Below, in pieces: positions 1 to 8,903 of a stretch of DNA of 34,964 nt. Below the pieces are notes generated by a model. That model was given only the letters and a program-made list of their open reading frames with translations, was not told the origin of the DNA and ran no database searches. The position numbers and the translations under genes were made by a program. The stretch lies in contig AUXH01000142.1 of the NCBI GenBank assembly GCA_000482145.1, forward strand, positions 1 through 34,964, read 5' to 3'. The DNA comes from Strigomonas culicis (lineage: Eukaryota; Euglenozoa; Kinetoplastea; Trypanosomatida; Trypanosomatidae). The first letter of the stretch is position 1; every line of letters starts with the position of its first letter.

Positions 1-477
1 ACCGGTGCTCGCACCGTCCGTCAACGTGATGCCATCTGCCGTCGACAGCGGCGTCGCCTGGCCGTCGCGCTCGTTGATGTAGGCCGCCACCGCCTCCCGC
101 GCAAAGTCGTACCCCAGCGAGCCCGTGTACGCGCCCGTCGCCGTCGGCCCGATGCGCTTCAGGTACTCGCGCGCGCGCTCCACCACATCCTTCGGGAAGC
201 GCGACACCACCACCTCGTCCTCCAACAGGAAGGGAGAGTCCACCAACGACATGACCTGCCGGTAGAAGGTGAGCGGCGGCTGCTTCAGCGCCTGCGGGTT
301 GCCGATGTTGCAGTACACGAGGCTCTGGAAGGGGTAGCCGCCCTTGCCAGACGCGATCTCCTTGTTGATCTCGTCGGCGCGGGTGGGGATGAGTCCGCGC
401 ACAGCGTACTGCGCGGCGACGACACGGGGGTTGAGAGGCACCTTTCGTGCCAGTCTCGTTAACGTCCAGCGAAACAT
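1..477 (-). CDS. ALAT: Alanine aminotransferase, N-terminal part (cut by window start)
   Basis: The first 159 codons of a PLP-dependent fold-type I transaminase that interconverts alanine + 2-oxoglutarate and pyruvate + glutamate. What is seen: ATG at 477, then a basic, hydroxyl-rich N-terminus (MFRWTLTRLARK) that could be a mitochondrial presequence. Next come the ALAT signature segments NPRVVAAQYAVRG, a YCNIGNPQ stretch (residues about 55-62), an FPKDVVERAREYL stretch, GAYTGSLGYDFAREAVAAYI, and LTDGAST at the edge. These are characteristic of alanine aminotransferase rather than aspartate aminotransferase. The PLP lysine and the rest of the enzyme lie outside the window. A pyrimidine tract and AG sit just upstream of the ATG. 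The family assignment is firm; mitochondrial targeting is inferred from composition only. Confidence 0.93.
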   Translation of the reverse strand, partial: MFRWTLTRLARKVPLNPRVVAAQYAVRGLIPTRADEINKEIASGKGGYPFQSLVYCNIGNPQALKQPPLTFYRQVMSLVDSPFLLEDEVVVSRFPKDVVERAREYLKRIGPTATGAYTGSLGYDFAREAVAAYINERDGQATPLSTADGITLTDGASTG

Positions 478-936
478 TTTGATTCTTCAGGAAAAAGGGA
501 AGCCCCGAAGTGCTTGGGTCACTTGACCTTTTGCAATGTAGGGTTGAGTGGAGTAGAATTGATGCGAGCGACGGTTGCTGTCAGTATTAGATAAGAAGAA
601 AAAAAGGGGGAAATGCGAAAGACAAGAAGTAGGAGTGAAACAAGGAAACTAGGAGCGTGGAGGATAAAGAAGTAAGGAGAGAAGTAAAAAGAGTGCAGCA
701 TTGTTTCACCACATATAGAAGCGCCAAGCAGGCACACACAAAAATAAAAGACAGTTTTTTTTTAATATTTAATTTGCGTTATGGTTGTTCTTGTTTACAA
801 TGCATGCGCCACCAGGCGTTGCGGCACGAGCAAGGAGAGATGGATGTAGATACAATGTACAACGTGGCACAGCACCAAACCAAATGCGGTGTTCATCCGC
901 ACTCACACTCCCCTTTTTCCTTTCTTTCTGCATTGC
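478..936. other. Intergenic region between ALAT and the coiled-coil gene
   Basis: AT-rich gap holding the 3' flank of the coiled-coil gene and the 5' flank of ALAT. The plus strand is strongly purine-rich at about 592-690, a polypyrimidine tract on the coding strand, and there is a poly-T run at about 755-763. No conserved ORF was seen; the open frames here are low-complexity translations of the pyrimidine tract. Confidence 0.8.
485..505 (-). promoter_or_regulatory. Candidate spliced-leader acceptor of ALAT
   Basis: On the coding strand a run CTTCCCTTTTTCCTG is followed by AAG, with the AG at 485-486, only 7 nt upstream of the ATG at 477. Polypyrimidine plus AG is the kinetoplastid trans-splice signal. 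The use of this particular AG is inferred; the larger pyrimidine tract at 592-690 could feed another acceptor. Confidence 0.45.
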
Positions 937-3744
937 CTACTGTGTCAGGTGCCCCCCTTCTATTGGCGCCGTAAAGCGCTTCTCGAGACGCGAGATGGTC
1001 TCCAACGCCTCTGTGCGATGCGGCTGCGGCTGCCGCTGCTGGTGCTGCCCGTCGCGCAGGGGCTCCACCGAGCGCACCGACGGCGTCGTCCGCCCCGACT
1101 CGCTCGCGGCGCCGACGGAGCTCACCGGCGGCGCCGGCACCGCGTCGTCGCCAACCTCGTGCATCGCGCGCAGCATCCGCTCCTGCCGCCGCGCGAGTGT
1201 GTCGAGCGCGTCGTGGAAGACGCCGAGCTGGCTGCGCGCCTGCTGCTGCTGCCGCCCTGCGTACTGCTCCAGCAGGTGGGCGGTCACGCGCTCGGAGGAG
1301 GGCGCGCTCAACGAGTGCAGCGACACCGCCGACGAGGCGCTCACGTCGGTGAGGGCGGCGGCGCCGCGGCCCGCATCGCTCTGCCACGACGAGTGCGCGG
1401 AGAGAAAGAGCGGCTGCTGCCGCACGTCGGCCGCGTCGCCGGGCGCCGCCACCGCCGGTGACGGCAGTGGCGCCGCCGTGGTGGAGGCGGCGGCGGCGGC
1501 GGCGGCCGTCCCTTCGGAGGCGGAGACATCCGCGGAGGAGAGGCTGTACGGCGTCGCGATGCCGCCCTTGCCTGGACGTGGAGGCTGCTGCTGCTGCTGC
1601 TGCTGCGTGCTGGGCGGGCGGCGCTGGCCGGCCGCCATCAGCCGCCGCCGCGTGGCCTCCCGCTCCACGAGCGCGCTGCTGCCGTAGGACCGGTCGCTGC
1701 TGCCGGTGCTGCGGTCGGCGAGGCCGCTGCCGCCGCCGCGCTGCAGCAACTCCTCCATCACCTGCCGCACCGTCTGCAGCAGCCGCTGCGGGTCGTCCGC
1801 CGCCGCCGGGGTGGGGGCCGCCGCGCCCTGGCCGTGGCGGCGGCGCAGCACGGACGGCGTGAGGGGGGCGTCGAAGAAGACGTCTTCCGCCTCCGCGGCG
1901 CGCGGCCGCTGCAGCGGCGTGTGCGCCACGGCCGGCGCGTGCGACGGCTTCGCGCGCGGCGTGGGCACGTTGTACGTGTGCAGCGGCGCGGGCGAGGCGC
2001 CGCCGCCCTGCTGCGGCGTGGCGGGGTACGGCGAGTACAGCAGCGTCTCGACGTGCGCGGCGGTGTGCTTCGCAGGGCTGGCTGCTGCTGCTGCTGCTGC
2101 TGGTGCTGGTGGCGGCGGTGGCGCAGGGGTCTGCTGTGGCTGCGGCTGCGGCTGCGGGAGCGGGGGCGGCACGGTCCACGCCAGCTGCGGCACCGGCGCC
2201 TCCGGCGGCGGCCCGGCGGCGACGGCGCGCGGCGCCGGCCGCCCCTGCAGCCGCTCGAGCTCGCAGCGGCAGCCCTCCAGCTCCTCTTCGCGGTCGCGCA
2301 GCCGCGCCAGCGCCGCCTCCAGCCGCGCCTGCTGCCGCTGCTGCTCCGCGTCGCGGTCGCGCTGCGCGCGCTGCAGCTGCGCCCAGCGCGCCTGTAGGTG
2401 TGCCTCGCTCTCCTGCGCGTCCTCGGACACCTGCTGCAGGCGGTGCTGCGCGGCGGACAGCCGCGCCACCTCGGTGGCCGCGCCGTCGCGCTCGAGCCCG
2501 AGCTCGTGCAGCTGCCGCCGCAGCGTGCGCTCCACCTGCTCCCACTCGCCGCGCGCGCGCTCGTGCTCCTCCTGCCGCAGCCGCAGCTGCGCGGCGGCCT
2601 GCCGCGCCTGCAGCCGGGCGGCCTCGTCGCGCTGCTCGCCCTCCGCGGCGAGCTGGTCGCGCGCGCGCTGCAGCTCGTCCAGCTGCGCGCGCAGACCCCG
2701 TTCGCGCTCCGCCGCCCGCTGCTGGAGCTGCGCCGCCGCCGCCGCCGCCGCCTGCTGCTGCTCGCCGAGCTCGCGGCGCGCGGCCGCCAGCTGCTCCTCC
2801 AGCTGGCTGCGCAGCGCCTCCTTCTTGAGCACAATGCGGTCCGTCTCGCGCGCGCGCCACTCGAGCTGCTGCAGCGCCTCCCGCGCGGCGCTGCTGCCGC
2901 TCGCGGCGTGCGCGAGCCCCTCGTCCAGCTGCCGCAGCTGCGCCTGCACCGCCTCCTCGCGCACCCGCAGCAGCTCCTCCCGCTTCGCGACGTCGGCTGC
3001 CCAACCCGCCTCGCGCTCGCGCAGCGCCTCCTGCAGCGCGCGGTCCCGCTGCTCGCGCTGCTCCGCGGCGGCGCGCTGCAGCTCCTCCACCTCCCGCCGC
3101 AGCACGCGGTGGTTCTCGAGCAGCTCATCGCGCTGCTTCAGCACCTCATCACGGTCCGCGCGCGCGGCCTGCAGCTGCTGCCGGATCGTGCTCGTCTTGT
3201 GCAGCCACTCCTCGTTGAAGCGGTGGATCTTCTCTTCCTGCAGCGCACAGGTCGCCTGGCACAGCGACAGCTGCTCCTCCATCGCTTCGCGCTGGTGCGT
3301 CAGTGCGGCGGCGGCGGCCGCGTCGCGCGCGGCGGTGCGGCCGAGCTCGTCGTAGTCGCCCGTCAGTGCCTCGAAGAGCTGCTGGAGGTCCTTCAGCGCG
3401 GCCGTCTTGGCGTGGTTCTCGTCCTGTAGCGCCTGAATACGGTCGCGCTGTTGCTGCAGCAGCGGCGGTGGTGGCGGTGCGGCGGCCGGCGCCACCTCCT
3501 GGACGGCCTTCGCCTCCGCCGCCGCGCGGTCGCTGCTGCGGCGCCACTTCCCACTGCCGCTGCGGTACAGGTGCGGCGGCGGCGCCTCACTGGCGGCGAC
3601 GGGGGCCGGTTGGGGCGGCGGCCGGCTCGGATCGCTGAAGGCGATGTTGTCGAGAGAGGCGGCGGAGCCGTCCGCTAGGTCACCCTCCGACACGGAGGAG
3701 GGACTCGCGGCCTCCCAGCTCATCGGTGCTCTGGTGGCAAGCAT
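937..3744 (-). CDS. Large coiled-coil protein with polyQ/polyA tracts, function unknown
   Basis: A 935-residue protein I cannot assign to a named family. Residues 1-93 are Pro/Ser/Ala-rich and probably disordered. Residues about 94-500 form one nearly continuous coiled coil rich in Glu, Gln, Arg, Ala and Leu with heptad-like spacing and almost no Pro or Gly. After about 500 the chain is Pro/Ala/Gln-rich, with an alanine run, a heptaglutamine encoded by (CTG)7 at 1585-1605, and a Ser-rich stretch. Two short helical segments recur near the C-terminus, one starting VTAHLLEQYAGRQ and one being ALETISRLEKRF. No membrane segment or enzyme motif is visible. Such proteins in trypanosomatids are often cytoskeletal or flagellar, but that is only analogy. 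ATG at 3744 is used because a pyrimidine tract and AG lie just upstream; ATG at 3723 (residue 8) is an alternative. Confidence 0.85.
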   Translation of the reverse strand: MLATRAPMSWEAASPSSVSEGDLADGSAASLDNIAFSDPSRPPPQPAPVAASEAPPPHLYRSGSGKWRRSSDRAAAEAKAVQEVAPAAAPPPPPLLQQQRDRIQALQDENHAKTAALKDLQQLFEALTGDYDELGRTAARDAAAAAALTHQREAMEEQLSLCQATCALQEEKIHRFNEEWLHKTSTIRQQLQAARADRDEVLKQRDELLENHRVLRREVEELQRAAAEQREQRDRALQEALREREAGWAADVAKREELLRVREEAVQAQLRQLDEGLAHAASGSSAAREALQQLEWRARETDRIVLKKEALRSQLEEQLAAARRELGEQQQAAAAAAAQLQQRAAERERGLRAQLDELQRARDQLAAEGEQRDEAARLQARQAAAQLRLRQEEHERARGEWEQVERTLRRQLHELGLERDGAATEVARLSAAQHRLQQVSEDAQESEAHLQARWAQLQRAQRDRDAEQQRQQARLEAALARLRDREEELEGCRCELERLQGRPAPRAVAAGPPPEAPVPQLAWTVPPPLPQPQPQPQQTPAPPPPPAPAAAAAAASPAKHTAAHVETLLYSPYPATPQQGGGASPAPLHTYNVPTPRAKPSHAPAVAHTPLQRPRAAEAEDVFFDAPLTPSVLRRRHGQGAAAPTPAAADDPQRLLQTVRQVMEELLQRGGGSGLADRSTGSSDRSYGSSALVEREATRRRLMAAGQRRPPSTQQQQQQQPPRPGKGGIATPYSLSSADVSASEGTAAAAAAASTTAAPLPSPAVAAPGDAADVRQQPLFLSAHSSWQSDAGRGAAALTDVSASSAVSLHSLSAPSSERVTAHLLEQYAGRQQQQARSQLGVFHDALDTLARRQERMLRAMHEVGDDAVPAPPVSSVGAASESGRTTPSVRSVEPLRDGQHQQRQPQPHRTEALETISRLEKRFTAPIEGGHLTQ
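1585..1605 (-). repeat. (CTG)7 tract encoding Gln7 in the coiled-coil gene
   Basis: Seven perfect CTG units on the plus strand, CAG on the coding strand, read as seven Gln. Confidence 0.95.
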
Positions 3745-4144
3745 ATTTTTTATTTTCTAAAAAGGAAGTATAATTATACAGAAATCAAAAATAAAAAAGA
3801 GAAAAGTCGTACAAGGTGGGTGTGTCCGTGTACCACAGTGTATCTAAAAGGATATAAAAGATGGATCTATGGTTTAGGAATAGTGAAAGAAATAAAACGT
3901 CAATTTCTTCCCTTCAGAATTGTGTTCGAAAAAGGAAAAAGAAGATGAGGGGAGCACGAAAGATAGAGGCATAAACATATACAGATGCACGGATGCCAAT
4001 CTACAGTACATTCCATATCCGACAGACCACATCCAAAAGCACGATAAACCCCAAAATGAATTGTTATGAGTCAGAACGAAAAGGAAGAAAGGAAGAGAGA
4101 GAAGAATAAGTGCATCTATGCGTGCTCGCGCGACTCCCCTCCGC
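3745..4144. other. Intergenic region between APC8 and the coiled-coil gene
   Basis: AT-rich gap with scattered purine-rich plus-strand tracts (about 3925-3960 and 4075-4110). It contains the 3' flank of APC8 and the leader of the coiled-coil gene. No conserved ORF or RNA gene was recognised. Confidence 0.75.
3757..3767 (-). promoter_or_regulatory. Candidate spliced-leader acceptor of the coiled-coil gene
   Basis: On the coding strand CTTCCTTTTTAG ends with its AG at 3757-3758, giving a 12-nt leader of only A and T before the ATG at 3744. The assignment rests on the polypyrimidine-AG pattern alone. Confidence 0.45.
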
Positions 4145-6476
4145 TCACGAAAAGTCCTGCAGCGCGCCCGGGTACCGCTGCTCGATCGCCTGCCGGCTGA
4201 TGGCCATCTCCTGGTGCATCTGCGCCACAAAACGCGTCATGTTGCTGTCCGCGGGCACCGCCGTCGTCGTCGCGCTCTTGGCCGCCGCCGCCGCCGCCGC
4301 CGCGGACGCCTTCGCCGGGGCGGCGCCGCCGCGGTCGGTCGGCTGTACGAGGGTCGCGAGCGTGTCAAGGTAGGCGGCGGCAGCCTGCAGGTGGTGGATC
4401 GCCTGCCGCGCGGATGGGCCGAGCGCGCTGCCGCGCCCCCTGCCGGCCTGCTGCTGCTGCTGCTGCTGGCTGTTGCTCGTGCTGTACTCCGCGCCGAACG
4501 GGTCGTAGCTCGGCGAGCGCGCGGGTAGCTCGGCGAGGTGACGCGCCTGCACCGTGTGGTGCTGCACGAGGAAGGGCAGGGCGAAGAAGCGGTCCTCCGC
4601 GCTCGCCGCGCGGCTGCCGGCGAGCTTGTCCAGGTACACGCACGCCTTGGTGAAGCTGCGGCGGTCGATGTAGTAGGTGCTGATGCGCCGCACCATCGCG
4701 GGGTACACCTCCGACTGCGGCGGCTCGTAGCTCTCCGCGCGCTCGAGGCACGCGATGCTCTCGCCGAGCCGGCCGTCGTGCTCGAGGCAGTTCGCGACGG
4801 CGGCCCACATGCGCGGGTCCGCGGGCCGCAGCGACGTGGTGCGCCAGTAGTAGTACAGCGCGTGGTGGTACGCCTGCAGCAGCTCGTAGAGCTGGCCGAG
4901 GTTGTACCACCCGCGGTAGTCGCGTTGGTCGATATCGACCGCCGTGCGGTAGGCCTCGACGGCGGCCGTCGTGTTCTTCGTCTCGACGTAGGCGTGGCCC
5001 AGCAGCGTCCACGCCGCCACGAAGAGCGGGTCGATCGCCGTCGCGCGGCGGAAGTGCAGCACACTCCGCTCGTGCTCGCGCAGAAAGACGTAGTAGTTGC
5101 CGACCACAAAGTTGCTCTCCGCGCGGAAGGGGTCCACGTGGTAGACCTTCTGTGCGAGGCTGCTGAGCTCGAGGTGGTTCGACCGCACGAAGAGGATGTT
5201 GGAGTAGTCCGGCGTGCAGTCGAGGTAGTACGGGTCGAGGCGGTGCAGCGTCGCGTACAGCTGCTCCGCCGCGTCAAGCTCCTTGCGCAAGTGGTAGTGG
5301 TAGCCGGCGAGCTGCGCGCCGAGGAAGAGGCTACGCGGGAAGAGCCGCAGCAGCAGCTCCCACGCGACCTGCGGCGCCGCCGCGTCCGCGGCGGTCGGCC
5401 GGCCGCGCGGCGAGAGCGCCGCGGCGGTCGCGGTCGGCGTGATGCCGAGCGCCGTCCGCACGTGGGCGGCGAAGAGCTGCCACATGAAGGGCGGTTGGAG
5501 CGCGGACAGCAGCTCCGCCATCTCCGTCAGCTGCGCCTCGCGCGTGACGAGCGTGCCGAGGTCCTCCCACGCGCACCACAGGAAGGGGTTGCGCCCGACC
5601 GCCGCCAGGAGGTAGGCCGCGCTCTGCTGCTGCATGCCCAGGTCGCGCAGCACGACGCCCATCAGCCAGCAGAGGTACGGGTCCTGATTGTGCAGCCGCG
5701 TGGTGGCCGTGCCGCCGCCGCGCCGCTGGTTCACCGGGTTCTGCAGCGACTCCGCGAGCAGCCCGCGTATCAGCCGCAGGTGCGGGTTCGTGGCGCGGTG
5801 CGGGTTCGCGGACGTGCTCTTCACCTTCTGCCCGTCCATGTAGAGCGCGTACAGGCAGAGGAAGTGCAGCGCGGACGGCAGCGGGCTCGTCGCGAAGGAC
5901 GCGGAGAAGAGCGCGGCCTCGCCGACCAGCGCGGGCGACGCCGCCGCCGCGCCGGCCGCGTCCTTCGCGCCGCGCCACGCGGCGAGCACGTCGCCGCCGG
6001 CCGCGCGCGCGGCGGCGGTGGGGTGGGGCTCCGCCTCCGCCTCCCGCAGTGCGCGCGCCAGCGTATAGTGGCAGCGCTGGAACTCGCCCTTCAGGAAGAG
6101 GTTCAGCGCGACGCGGTGGTACAGCCGCACGCGCACGGCCGCCATGCGCCCCGCCGCGGCGCGGCGCAGGCCCTCGTCCAGCTCGAGTAGGGTGTGCAGC
6201 GACAGGCCCGCCGCGGGCAGCGGCGCGGCGCCGCCGTCCTTCGCGCGGGTGGGCGTCTGGGCCGCGGCCGCCAGCCCGCGGCTGCTGCTGCTGCTGCTGC
6301 GTGAGGGGGGCCGCGGCGGCCGCGTCGAGAACGTCCTCGGTCGCGGACAGCGCCAGCTCCGACAGCCACAGGCCGCAGTCGCGCAGTCCGCGCCGCAGGC
6401 ACTGCTCCGTCACCTCCTCCATACACGCGCCGATCGTCACGGATGACTCGGTCGCGGTGGCACCCGTGCCGGACAT
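4145..6476 (-). CDS. APC8: Anaphase-promoting complex subunit APC8/CDC23, with an apparent frameshift
   Basis: TPR scaffold subunit of the APC/C ubiquitin ligase, which triggers anaphase and mitotic exit by degrading cyclin and securin-type substrates. The family signature is clear: a DPYLCWLMGVVLRDLG segment, then TPDYSNILFVRSNHLELS, FVVGNYYVFLREHERSVLHF, AAWTLLGHAYVETKNTTAAV, and RDYRGWYNLGQLYELL followed by YYYWR. These match the CDC23 core TPRs in order. The N-terminus starting MSGTGATATES at 6476, with the CDC23-like CLRRGLRDCGLWLSEL, is in a different frame from the rest. The frame changes near 6281-6310, where a (CTG)6 tract abuts a run of six G. Removing one base there would join the frames into about 775 residues. 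A second polyQ, (CTG)7 at 4448-4468, lies near the C-terminus. The break may be an assembly indel, because the downstream frame is intact and well conserved for more than 2 kb. Confidence 0.93.
4448..4468 (-). repeat. (CTG)7 tract encoding Gln7 near the APC8 C-terminus
   Basis: Seven perfect CTG units on the plus strand, read as seven Gln in a variable, Gly/Ser/Ala-rich part of APC8 beyond the TPR core. Confidence 0.95.
6282..6310 (-). repeat. CTG/CAG repeat plus G homopolymer at the APC8 frame break
   Basis: Six CTG units (6282-6299) are followed after a few bases by GGGGGG at 6305-6310. Upstream the coding strand reads this as Gln6; in the frame used downstream the same repeat reads as Ser. 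Both elements are prone to slippage in replication and sequencing. Confidence 0.85.
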
Positions 6477-6484
6477 GGTGGGTG

Positions 6485-6523
6485 CTAGCAAAAACAAAAA
6501 AGGGGAAAAAGAGTAAGAAGAGA
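6485..6523 (-). promoter_or_regulatory. Spliced-leader acceptor candidate of APC8
   Basis: The coding strand has a pyrimidine tract of about 35 nt ending TTTTTGCTAG, with the AG at 6485-6486, then an 8-nt leader CACCCACC and the ATG at 6476. It is one of the clearest acceptor-like sites in the window. Confidence 0.55.
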
Positions 6524-6602
6524 AGAGTCTCTGGTATGGTGGTGGCGGAATGCGCGTGAGCCAAAGCCGAAGGAGGGAATCTATAAACTGGTGGTGGACA
6601 GT

Positions 6603-6626
6603 TGTGTGTGTGTGTGTGTGTGTGTG
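6603..6626. repeat. (TG)12 dinucleotide microsatellite
   Basis: A perfect TG repeat in the upstream flank of APC8; on the coding strand it reads as CA. Confidence 0.95.
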
Positions 6627-7373
6627 CTTGTTTCTAAGGATAAATCTACTATTGAGAAAAAAAGAGAGGAAGAAAAACGGATAACATAACATATAGATGC
6701 AGAGGCCACATTGGAAAAAAAAAACAGAAAAGACAAGAAAAATACAGTAGGTACACGCCTTTTCCCGTTTGATGAACGCAATTTGGTGCGCAATAACACA
6801 ATGTAAAAGGAATAATAGAAAATAACAATAATAATAGTGATAAAAACAGTTTTTTTTCCTCCTTTTACTCTGTATGCAAAAAAGCAAAAAGAGACAGTTT
6901 AGCATCAAGGAGAACATCTCCACACTATTTGTGTCTGCTTGTTTGTACAACCAGACTCCCCGTACGAAGCAAAAACAAAGAAGAAAGAATGGAGCTTGAA
7001 GCGTAGAAAGTAGATCTCGGTCACAACATGAGCAAATGAAAGAGAAAAAAAAAAGAAAGATAGTAATAAGAAGAAAGAGAAAAAAAGAACATACTGACGC
7101 TCGAATTAGGAATCCGGCGATGCGCCCCATGGCATCTAGCCCCTTCGCGGCTTGCTGGCAAAACGACTCTTCTATCAACGAAAGAATCATCTTACTCTAA
7201 GACATGGACACATACACCGTATGGTGTATCCATTTTCCTTTTTTATCTTTTGAGGAGGCTTGTCGGATGGTTTTCAACATTTGCTTTTTCTGTTCTTTGT
7301 TTTTCCTTTTTTTGTTTTGTTTTTACAACAGCATGAAGGTGGTGCTAACCGCCTGTAAGAGTAGTTTGTTATT

Positions 7374-7396
7374 TATATATATATATATATATATAT
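7374..7396. repeat. (TA)n dinucleotide microsatellite
   Basis: A perfect alternating TA run about 80 nt beyond the stop codon of the aminotransferase, so within its probable 3' UTR. Confidence 0.95.
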
Positions 7397-7475
7397 GTAT
7401 TTAAGGCGCACGTGACGCTACTTACTATCGTTCGTTCGTTTTAATGGATTGGTCCTTGTTGTCATATCTTTTTTT

Positions 7476-8903
7476 TTACTCGCATGCGTAGTGGCGGCAC
7501 TTCTTGTCCCAGCCCTTGAGGTTGAAGCACGCCTCCGCGCAGCAGGGCTTGAAGCGCTGCGGGGGCGTGCCGGACGGCTGCCAGCCCTTCGCGGCGAGGG
7601 CGGCGTCCATGCCCTGTTCGAACAGCTCCAGCGCCAGCTGCACCTCCGCCTCCGTCGTGGTGAGCGGCGGGATGAAGCGGAGAACCTCGAACTTGCTCGT
7701 GTTCAGAATGATGAGCCCCTTCTCGAGGCAGTGCGTCATGACAGCCGCCGCGATGCCCTCCGGCGCGTCCGCGGTGAACTGAACGCCGATCATGAGCCCG
7801 CGACCGCGCACCTCCAGCACCGGGTAGCCCTTTCGCACGGCGAGCGCCTCGAGGCCGTTCCACAGCTGCTGCCCGCGCGCCACCACGTTGTCGAGAATGC
7901 CCTCCTCCTTGAAGATGCGCACCACCTCCGCAGCGCTCGCGCACGCGGCGGCGTTGGCACAGTACGTGCCGCCCTGCGTGCCAGGAATGCAGCCGTCGTT
8001 CACGCGCTCTGTCATGGCGACGCCGGCGAGCGGCAGGCCGTTCGCGACGCCCTTCGCGAAGGTGATCATGTCCGGCGCGACGCCGTCGCTCTGCGTGTGG
8101 TTGAACATGGTGCCGGTGCGGCCGTAGCCGCTCTGCACCTCGTCGAGGCACAGCAGGATGCCGTGCTCGTCGCAGACCTGCCGCAGCCCGCGCAGGTACG
8201 GCGCGGGCAGCGGCAGGTAGGCGCCCTCGCCCATCACCGGCTCCGCGATCACCATCGCGATCTCCGACGGGTGCGCCTGCTGATGGATGAGGTCGCGCAA
8301 AATATCGAGACAGCGCGCGTTGAGCTCCGCCATGTCGCAGTCCACCGGAACCTTGCACTGCGTCGTCATGGGCGGCGGCACGACAATGACGCCCGGCATG
8401 GACGGTTTGCAGCCAATCGAGTAGACGTACTTACTCGTCGTGAGCGCCGCGGTGAGGTTGGTGCGGCCGTGGTAGCCGCCCTGCAGCACGACGATGCAGG
8501 GCCGCTTCGTCGCGTTGCGCGCCGCGCGGACGGCGGCCTCGATCGCCTCGGCGCCGCTGTTACAGAAGAAGAGGTGGCGCAGTTGCGGCGGCAGCACGCT
8601 CGAGACCTCCTCAATGCACTCCGCGAGGGCGGTCGTGACACCCGTGTTCAGCACGCCGTGCCACAGCTTGTGCACCTGCTTCTCCACCACCTTCACCAGC
8701 CGCGGGTGGCAGTGGCCGAGGTTCGTGACGCCGATGCCGCAGCAGTAGTCCAGGTACCGCTTGCCGCTCGTGTCGTAGAGATAGGACCCCTGGCCCTTGT
8801 CCATGAAGAGGTTGAAGGAGCGGCCAATGCCCTTGCACAGCGTCTTCTCGTAGTGCTGGTAGGGCTGCAGGTCCTTGCACACGACGGCGGTGCGGCGGAG
8901 CAT
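7476..8903 (-). CDS. Class III PLP-dependent aminotransferase (GABA/acetylornithine transaminase-like) with Cys-rich C-terminus
   Basis: A 475-residue fold-type I aminotransferase of class III, the family of 4-aminobutyrate, ornithine, acetylornithine and alanine-glyoxylate-2 transaminases. Visible motifs: CCGIGVTNLGHCHP (54-67), the phosphate-binding FCNSGAEAIE (113-122), GGYHGRT (142-148), IAEPVMGEGAY (219-229), LCLDEVQSGYGRTG with the pyridine-N aspartate D254, and TFAKGVANGLPL with the predicted Schiff-base lysine K284. Length and motif order fit an intact enzyme. Substrate choice within class III cannot be decided from these motifs. Oddity: the last 22 residues carry Cys at 454, 455, 459, 469 and 474 plus His471, a cluster not typical of the family. 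No convincing organelle signal is seen; the N-terminus MLRRTAVVCK is short and basic and could be a weak mitochondrial signal. Confidence 0.92.
   Translation of the reverse strand: MLRRTAVVCKDLQPYQHYEKTLCKGIGRSFNLFMDKGQGSYLYDTSGKRYLDYCCGIGVTNLGHCHPRLVKVVEKQVHKLWHGVLNTGVTTALAECIEEVSSVLPPQLRHLFFCNSGAEAIEAAVRAARNATKRPCIVVLQGGYHGRTNLTAALTTSKYVYSIGCKPSMPGVIVVPPPMTTQCKVPVDCDMAELNARCLDILRDLIHQQAHPSEIAMVIAEPVMGEGAYLPLPAPYLRGLRQVCDEHGILLCLDEVQSGYGRTGTMFNHTQSDGVAPDMITFAKGVANGLPLAGVAMTERVNDGCIPGTQGGTYCANAAACASAAEVVRIFKEEGILDNVVARGQQLWNGLEALAVRKGYPVLEVRGRGLMIGVQFTADAPEGIAAAVMTHCLEKGLIILNTSKFEVLRFIPPLTTTEAEVQLALELFEQGMDAALAAKGWQPSGTPPQRFKPCCAEACFNLKGWDKKCRHYACE

Larger units (their letters stand above)
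6477..7475. other. Intergenic region between the class III aminotransferase and APC8
   Basis: About 1 kb without a credible gene, the longest gap here. It holds a (TG)12 microsatellite at 6603-6626, A-rich and purine-rich plus-strand tracts (about 6655-6740 and 7030-7090), a T-rich plus-strand stretch at 7260-7325, and a (TA)n run at 7374-7396. The open frames are hydrophobic translations of pyrimidine tracts. Confidence 0.75.

Noticed and set aside
893..3004. Long open frames overlapping the coiled-coil gene (minus-strand 703 residues, plus-strand 300-550 residues)
   Set aside because: They are Arg/Ala/Gly or Leu-rich shadows produced by GC-rich codons; only the frame at 937-3744 gives a coherent coiled coil with a start next to an acceptor site.
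6281..6310. An intron explaining the APC8 frame change
   Set aside because: The frames meet within about 30 nt, with no GT...AG interval of sensible length, and cis-spliced introns are very rare in trypanosomatids; an indel at the repeat is simpler.
5331..7190. Minus-strand 619-residue frame starting in the APC8 upstream flank
   Set aside because: Only the part from ATG 6476 to about 6300 is real (APC8 N-terminus). The upstream part is translated pyrimidine-rich flank, and the downstream part is out of frame with the conserved TPRs.
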